Of a stretch of DNA of 18,873 nucleotides, positions 14,847-18,873 are shown one piece after another. This DNA comes from Paracoccaceae bacterium. Its GTDB lineage: Bacteria > Pseudomonadota > Alphaproteobacteria > Rhodobacterales > Rhodobacteraceae. A program made the translations under genes and the position numbers. The stretch's first letter is position 1; each line of letters begins with the position of its first letter. The stretch is from contig SKNG01000306.1 of assembly GCA_007120685.1 (NCBI GenBank), forward strand, positions 1 to 18,873. Direction: 5' to 3'. The notes beneath the pieces were generated by a model that saw nothing but the letters and a program-made list of their open reading frames with translations, was not told where the DNA came from and ran no database searches.

Positions 14847-15626
14847 TCAGATGGTGGCGTTGGTCGCCCCGCCATCGAGCAGGATGTTCTGCCCCACGAT
14901 GAATCCCGCATGCATCGAGCAAAGGAAGGCGCAGGCCGCGCCAAACTCGGCGGCCGTGCCGTAGCGCCCGGTGGGCAGCGTGGCCTCGCGGCGGCGCCGG
15001 GCTTCGGCCGGGTCGATGCCGGCGCGCCTGGCCTCGGCCGCGTCCAGCCCCTTGGCGCGGTCGGTGTCATGCACCCCGGGCAGCAGGTTGTTGATCGTAA
15101 CGCCCTTGCCCGCCACCTGCCGCGCTGTGCCGGCGACGAAACCCGTCAGCCCCGTGCGCGCGGCATTCGACAGGCCCAGCACCGGGATCGGCGCCTTGAC
15201 CGATTGCGAGGTGATGTTGACCACCCTGCCCCAGCCGCGCTCCATCATTCCCGGCAGCACCGCCTGCATCAGCGCGATCGGCGTAAGCATGTTGGCATCC
15301 AGCGCCGCGAGGAAATCCGCGCGCGACCAGTCCGACCACAGCCCCGGCGGCGGCCCGCCCGCATTGGTGACCAGGATATCCACATCGCCCGCCGCCGCCA
15401 GCACCGCCGCGCGCCCGTCCTCGGTGGTGATATCAGCCGCCACCGCCGTCACCGCCACGCCATGCGCGGCGCGCAACCCTTCGGCGGCGGTCTCCAGCGC
15501 CTCGGCCCCGCGCGCGTTCATCACCAGGTCCACCCCGGCCGCCGCCAGTGCCTGAGCGCAGCCCAGGCCCAGCCCCTTGCTTGATGCGCAGACCAGCGCC
15601 CGCCTGCCCCTGATCCCCAGATCCAT
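14847..15626 (-). CDS. SDR family oxidoreductase, atypical active site
   Basis: This is a 259-residue short-chain dehydrogenase/reductase. The cofactor region reads ALVCASSKGLGLGCAQALA (residues 10-28), a variant of TGxxxGxG. DILVTNAGGPP (83-93) is the NNAG equivalent. VVNITSQS holds a Ser at the usual catalytic serine place (Ser140). The YxxxK motif is missing: counted from the serine and from the following GLTGF block, the Tyr and Lys positions are Ser153 and Arg157 (LSNAARTGLTGF). The C-terminus ends in GQNILLDGGATNATI, a normal SDR end. A divergent SDR branch with this LSN(G/A)AR pattern exists to my memory, so the loss looks ancestral rather than a recent mutation. The ATG at 15626 has AAAGGA upstream. 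It is divergent from the isomerase gene. The substrate is unknown. Confidence 0.88.
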   Translation of the reverse strand: MDLGIRGRRALVCASSKGLGLGCAQALAAAGVDLVMNARGAEALETAAEGLRAAHGVAVTAVAADITTEDGRAAVLAAAGDVDILVTNAGGPPPGLWSDWSRADFLAALDANMLTPIALMQAVLPGMMERGWGRVVNITSQSVKAPIPVLGLSNAARTGLTGFVAGTARQVAGKGVTINNLLPGVHDTDRAKGLDAAEARRAGIDPAEARRRREATLPTGRYGTAAEFGAACAFLCSMHAGFIVGQNILLDGGATNATI

Positions 15627-15761
15627 GCCGGTTCCTTTCCCTGTTCCGCGCCGATGGAACCCTTTCGCCGCCCAAAGCGCAACCCCGCCGCGCCCTGACG
15701 CTTGATCGCCGCCCCGAATGCGGGCAGCCTTATCGCGCAACATGTATCGGAGGCAGGGACG

Positions 15762-16355
15762 ATGCCACAGCCCATGGAATTCTGGTTCACTGCCGGCAGC
15801 ACCTATACCTATCTGACCGTCAACCGCCTGGAAGCCGCCGCCGCCGATGCGGGCGTCGCCTTCAGCATGCGGCCCTTCAACCTGGGCCTGCTGTTCCGCG
15901 AGGCCGGCTACTGGCCCTTCCCCGAAGGCGCGGCGAAGACCGCCTACATGTGGCGCGACATCGCGCGGCGGGCGGCGCGGCAGGGGCTGCAGCCGCGCCT
16001 GCCCGCCCCCTATCCCGCGCCCGATGTGGCGCTCGCCAATCGCATCGCGCTGGTGATGATCGCCGAGGGGCGCGGCATGGAATGGCTGAAAAGCAGCTAT
16101 CGCGAATGGTTCGAGAACGGCCATGCCCCCGGCACCGACACGGCGGTCGAGCGTGGCCTGCGCGCGCTGGGCGCCGATCCGGCGGCGGTGCTGGCACGCG
16201 CCAACGCACCGGAAACACAGGCAGCCTTCGACGCGGCAACGGCCGAGGCGCGACGGCTGGGAGTATTCGGGTCGCCCATGTTGCGGGTGAGGGAAGAGCT
16301 GTTCTGGGGCGACGACCGGCTGGAAGACGCGCTGGCCGAGGCGCGGCGGGACTGA
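15762..16355 (+). CDS. 2-hydroxychromene-2-carboxylate isomerase / kappa-class GST-like (DsbA-fold) protein
   Basis: This is a 197-residue thioredoxin-fold protein of the HCCA isomerase/kappa GST family. The N-terminus MEFWFTAGSTYTYLTVNRLE matches the family's S-P-Y-S-Y-L start, with Ser13 the candidate glutathione-activating residue. A helical middle (about 60-140) and the C-terminal VFGSPMLRVREELFWGDDRLEDALAEA are typical: the family ends in VFGVPTF...FWGxDRL. No signal peptide is present, so it is cytoplasmic. The ATG at 15762 has GGAGG nine bases upstream. It is divergent from the SDR gene over 135 bases. Real HCCA isomerase acts in naphthalene breakdown, but no other such gene is present, so the substrate is more likely a general glutathione conjugate or unknown. 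Confidence 0.85.
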   Translation: MPQPMEFWFTAGSTYTYLTVNRLEAAAADAGVAFSMRPFNLGLLFREAGYWPFPEGAAKTAYMWRDIARRAARQGLQPRLPAPYPAPDVALANRIALVMIAEGRGMEWLKSSYREWFENGHAPGTDTAVERGLRALGADPAAVLARANAPETQAAFDAATAEARRLGVFGSPMLRVREELFWGDDRLEDALAEARRD

Positions 16356-16490
16356 GCCCACAACCCCGCCCGCCGGCGCCGGCAGATGGACAACCGCCAG
16401 CAGGCCGGGCATGATGCGCCGCCAGAAGGGCAGCCAACGACGGGCCGGCCCGGCGCGGCACAGGGCACGCGGACAACGGGCGGTGCAAGC

Positions 16491-17540
16491 ATGATCAGGC
16501 ATCCGGCGCGGACCACGCCAACTCCGGCCGACGCCCCGCCCGGCGTTGCGGTCCGGGTTTTCGCAGCTGCCGATCTGCGTGTCGATTCGGGCGCCAATGC
16601 CGGCGACGCGCTGCCGCTGCCGGCCGATAGCATCGACGGCGACTATTACCGCCTCGCCGACGCGGCCCGCGCCGGCTCGCTGACCCTGGCGCTGGCCCCG
16701 GACAACAGCGCCACCGCAGCGGCGCCGGACGCACCCGCCGGCCATGTTGCGAGAGGTTCGGAAACCGGCACGGCCGGGGCGCCGGTCTGGCTGCGCGGAC
16801 GCATCTCGCTGATGGCACCGGATGGCGACATGGTCGAACTGCTGGTGCTGGAAAGCCCCGGCCCAGAGGGCGGGATGGCGCGGCTGGCGCTGCCGCTCTC
16901 GCCGCTGGCCGGGCAGCGCATCTATACCCAGATCGGCGCCGACGCCTGCCCCGGCCCGATCCGGCTGACCGATATGGTGGCCGGCGCCTTTGCCACCGGC
17001 ACGCATATCGCCATGGCCGACGGCAGCCAGATGCCGGTCGAAGCGCTGGCACCGGGCATGGCGGTCATCACCCGCGACCATGGCGCGCAGCCGCTGCGCT
17101 GGGTGGGCTCGGTGCGGCTGCGCGCGCAGGGCGCCTTCGCCCCGGTGGCGGTGATGCCGGGCGTGATGGGCAACCCCCGCGCGCTGGTCGTCAGCCCGCA
17201 TCACCGGCTGTTCCTCTACCGCCGCGATGCGCGCGCGCTGGCCGGCGCGGCCGAACTGCTGGTCCAGGCGCGGCATCTGGCGGATGGCCAAACCATCCTG
17301 CGCCGCGAAGGCGGCTTCGTGACCTATCACAGCCTGGTCTTCGACCGGCACGAGGTGATCTATGCCGAAGGTATGCCCTGCGAAAGCCTGTTGGTCTGCC
17401 CCGCCACCCTGACCCGCCTGCCAGAGGATCTGGCCGAACCGCTGCGGGCGCAGTTTCCGGGGCTTGACCAGGCGCGGCATACCGGGCTGGATGTGGCGCG
17501 GGAAATCGTCTCGGTGCTGCGCGACGGCCCCGCGCCGTAA
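16491..17540 (+). CDS. Hint domain-containing protein (Hint_2 type), nucleophile position not Cys
   Basis: This is a 350-residue protein with a C-terminal Hedgehog/intein-type (Hint) domain of the kind common in Rhodobacteraceae. The N-terminal 160 residues are Ala/Pro/Gly-rich with no family I recognise. The Hint block starts at about 164 with GAFATGTHIAMADGSQMPVEALAPGMAVITRDHGAQPLRWVG (a location, 165-206). It continues with VSPHHRLFL (234-242) and YHSLVFDRHEVIYAEGMPCES (279-299), the usual conserved His-containing elements. In canonical members the residue before FxxGT is Cys; here it is Ala166. Autoprocessing by the usual acyl shift therefore looks impossible. The start is uncertain: ATG at 16491 is near GGGCGG, while the frame is also open with an ATG at 16386. 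It follows the isomerase gene by 135 bases. The function is unknown. Confidence 0.78.
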   Translation: MIRHPARTTPTPADAPPGVAVRVFAAADLRVDSGANAGDALPLPADSIDGDYYRLADAARAGSLTLALAPDNSATAAAPDAPAGHVARGSETGTAGAPVWLRGRISLMAPDGDMVELLVLESPGPEGGMARLALPLSPLAGQRIYTQIGADACPGPIRLTDMVAGAFATGTHIAMADGSQMPVEALAPGMAVITRDHGAQPLRWVGSVRLRAQGAFAPVAVMPGVMGNPRALVVSPHHRLFLYRRDARALAGAAELLVQARHLADGQTILRREGGFVTYHSLVFDRHEVIYAEGMPCESLLVCPATLTRLPEDLAEPLRAQFPGLDQARHTGLDVAREIVSVLRDGPAP

Positions 17541-17634
17541 TGGCGTCGACCCGCCCCGAAACCGACCGCTCGCACAGCCCCGGACACGCCCACCCCGACG
17601 CCCCGCCTGCCCTTTCCCGCACTGGACAGCCCGC

Positions 17635-18543
17635 ATGACCCGCCCCGCCGTGATCGCCGCCACCGACCGCACGCCCCGCTCGGATCATGTCCTGGCCCGC
17701 GCGGCCGAGGTGGCGCGCCGGCTGCAGGCGCGGCTGGTCGTCGCGCATGTCGCCCCGCCCCCGTCGGCCGAGACGGCATCGAAAGCGCAGGCAAAGTCCA
17801 AGGCCAAGCCCGCGGGGGCGCCGGGGCTCTCGGCCCTGGGCGGCATCGGTCGCAAGCTGAAGTCGCGGATGGCCGCTGCGCCCAGCCTGCGCGACCTGGA
17901 CGAGATCGAGGCCGAGGCCCGCGCCCTGGACCCCGACGCGGTGCTGCACCGGCTGCAGGGCGACCCGGCCGAGGCTCTGGCCAGTCTCGCGGCGCAGGAA
18001 GCCGCAGTGCTGGTGGTGCTGGGCCTGCACCGCGAACGCCGGGGGCTGGACGCGCTGCGCCTGACCACGATGGAACGCATCGTGCAGGCGCTTACCGCGC
18101 CGGTGCTGATCGCCGTGCAACCGCCCGAGCGGCCCTGGCGCGTGGTGCTGGCGCTGACCGATTTCTCGCCCGGCTCGGCCGCCTCGCTGGCGCTGGCGGC
18201 GCGGCTGGCGCCCGAGGCGCGCTTTCAGGCGCTGCACATGCTGACCCTGCCGCTGGGCGCGCGTTTCAGACCCGACGACCCGGCCTGCGACGCCGAGATC
18301 ACCCGCGCCGAGCGCGCCCGCGACGGGTTCCTGATGACCCCCGGCCTGCCCGCGCTGGACGAATCGCCGCTGATGGTGCCGGGCAACCTGCACCAGCTCC
18401 TCTCGGTGCGCAGTGCCGAGCTTGATGCCGATCTGGTCTGCATCGGGCTGAATTCCGGGCGCGATGGCTACCGGCTGGGCAATTACGCCCGCGATCTGCT
18501 GCGCGCCCCGCCCATCGACCTGCTGATCGGCCGCGCCGGCTGA
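17635..18543 (+). CDS. Universal stress protein, two tandem UspA-like domains
   Basis: This is a 302-residue protein with two Usp modules. Domain 1 begins PAVIAATDRTPRSDHVLARAAEVARRL and ends near residue 162 with APVLIAVQP. The second begins WRVVLALTDFSPGSAASLALAARLA (168-192) and ends PIDLLIGRAG at the C-terminus. The first domain has a basic Ala/Lys insert (about 46-80, with repeated AK/SK steps) between its first strand-helix unit and the next. LVVLGLHRERRGLDALRLTTMERIV takes the place of the ATP-binding G-2x-G-9x-G-S/T motif, which is not well kept. The ATG at 17635 has only GGAC upstream. It starts 94 bases after the Hint gene on the same strand. Usp proteins help with stress survival; the particular signal is unknown. 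Confidence 0.85.
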   Translation: MTRPAVIAATDRTPRSDHVLARAAEVARRLQARLVVAHVAPPPSAETASKAQAKSKAKPAGAPGLSALGGIGRKLKSRMAAAPSLRDLDEIEAEARALDPDAVLHRLQGDPAEALASLAAQEAAVLVVLGLHRERRGLDALRLTTMERIVQALTAPVLIAVQPPERPWRVVLALTDFSPGSAASLALAARLAPEARFQALHMLTLPLGARFRPDDPACDAEITRAERARDGFLMTPGLPALDESPLMVPGNLHQLLSVRSAELDADLVCIGLNSGRDGYRLGNYARDLLRAPPIDLLIGRAG

Positions 18544-18599
18544 CCTTCACCGATACCACCACAATCGAGCAACCGGGCACAAAGCCATGCCGATCCGGC

Positions 18600-18720
18600 C
18601 CTCTTTGCTCGGAAAGTATCCTGGGGGGTTCCGAGCGCCCGGAAATCAGCCCGGTGGGCCGATTTCAGCGAAGGAACGGGCGAAGCCCAAGCGTAGCGGT
18701 GAGGGGGCAACGCCCCCTGT
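18600..18720 (+). repeat. Multi-stem intergenic repeat, copy 3
   Basis: This copy aligns with 4501-4628 over most of its length, including CTCTTTGCTC, GGGGGGTTCCGAGCGCCCGG, ATTTCAGCGAAGGAACGGGC and the final GGGGGC-AAC-GCCCCC hairpin. The long stem is 18642-18652 with 18656-18666; its middle is different in bases from copy 1 but still pairs except for one A-C mismatch. It lies between the convergent Usp and coaD genes. The 18544-18599 stretch before it shows nothing else. Confidence 0.85.
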
Positions 18721-18752
18721 CCCCGCCCGCAACCGCGCCACCGACCGGGCGG

Positions 18753-18873
18753 TCAGTGCCGCGGCACCACCGGGCCGAAGCGCGCGCGCAGCGCCTCGTC
18801 CACCCGTTCGGGGACGAATTTCGCCACATCGCCGCCCAGCCGCGCAATCTCCTTGACCAGCCGCGAGGCCACC
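18753..18873 (-). CDS. coaD: Phosphopantetheine adenylyltransferase, C-terminal end (5' part outside window)
   Basis: Only the last 39 codons are in the window. They read VASRLVKEIARLGGDVAKF then VPERVDEALRARFGPVVPRH and a TGA at 18753-18755. The block SRLVKEIARLGGDV followed by a VP and a charged helix is the characteristic C-terminus of CoaD, where bacterial forms read SSxLVKEIAxxGGDVxxxVP. CoaD makes dephospho-CoA from phosphopantetheine and ATP. The gene is convergent with the Usp gene across copy 3 of the intergenic repeat. The call rests on one short but distinctive block, so it is likely rather than certain. Confidence 0.85.
   Translation of the reverse strand, partial: VASRLVKEIARLGGDVAKFVPERVDEALRARFGPVVPRH

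Noticed and set aside
16491..17540. Possible intein
   Set aside because: The Hint block is not inserted in a conserved host protein, there is no C-extein, and the nucleophile is missing.
15627..17672. Long minus-strand frame upstream of the SDR gene, in frame with it
   Set aside because: Only the last 259 residues are SDR-like and have a ribosome site. The rest is low-complexity and lies antisense to the isomerase and Hint genes, both with clear motifs.

Overview
The window reads as chromosomal DNA of a high-GC alphaproteobacterium, most likely Rhodobacteraceae/Paracoccaceae. The basis is the strong G/C bias at third codon positions, the alphaproteobacterial style of TatB and TatC, the CMP-Kdo gene set, and a characteristic intergenic repeat ending in a G-run/C-run hairpin. 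I assign the family by general resemblance only and cannot name a genus. I see no phage genes, transposase, CRISPR array, tRNA or rRNA. Almost every gene is a recognisable household or accessory type. The unexplained signal lies in the intergenic DNA and in a few proteins that lack expected catalytic residues.

Layout. Bases 1-875 hold the 3' end of clpA (+), closed by a strong intrinsic terminator. A HisC-like aminotransferase (-) and waaA (+) then diverge. waaA (Kdo transferase) is followed by a small GT8-like glycosyltransferase. From 4644 to 8172 lies a minus-strand Kdo block: kdsD, kdsB, kdsA and an FkbM-type methyltransferase. The last three are joined by 4-base stop/start overlaps. The Kdo block and waaA together cover supply and transfer of Kdo to lipid A, but kdsC (Kdo-8-P phosphatase) is not in the window.

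From 8221 to 11022 an FAD-dependent amine/amino-acid oxidase (-) diverges from an agmatinase-family ureohydrolase (+), which is followed by a DUF1499 protein. From 11312 to 14223 a minus-strand tatA-tatB-tatC operon runs into a DUF815 ATPase gene through a GTGA overlap. A short HTH regulator (+) diverges from tatA, with a perfect inverted repeat between them. From 14847 to 18543 come an atypical SDR (-), a DsbA/kappa-GST-like isomerase (+), a Hint-domain protein (+) and a double universal stress protein (+). The window ends in the 3' end of coaD (-).

Two classes of non-coding repeat stand out. Three copies of a multi-stem element (about 4501-4628, 11179-11282 and 18600-18720) all lie between convergent genes in the same orientation, and some stems change on both sides. 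A second class is perfect palindromes or tandem hairpins near gene ends (1054-1103, 7045-7092, 11092-11139, 14800-14821). One of these holds the stop codon of the aminotransferase gene in its loop.
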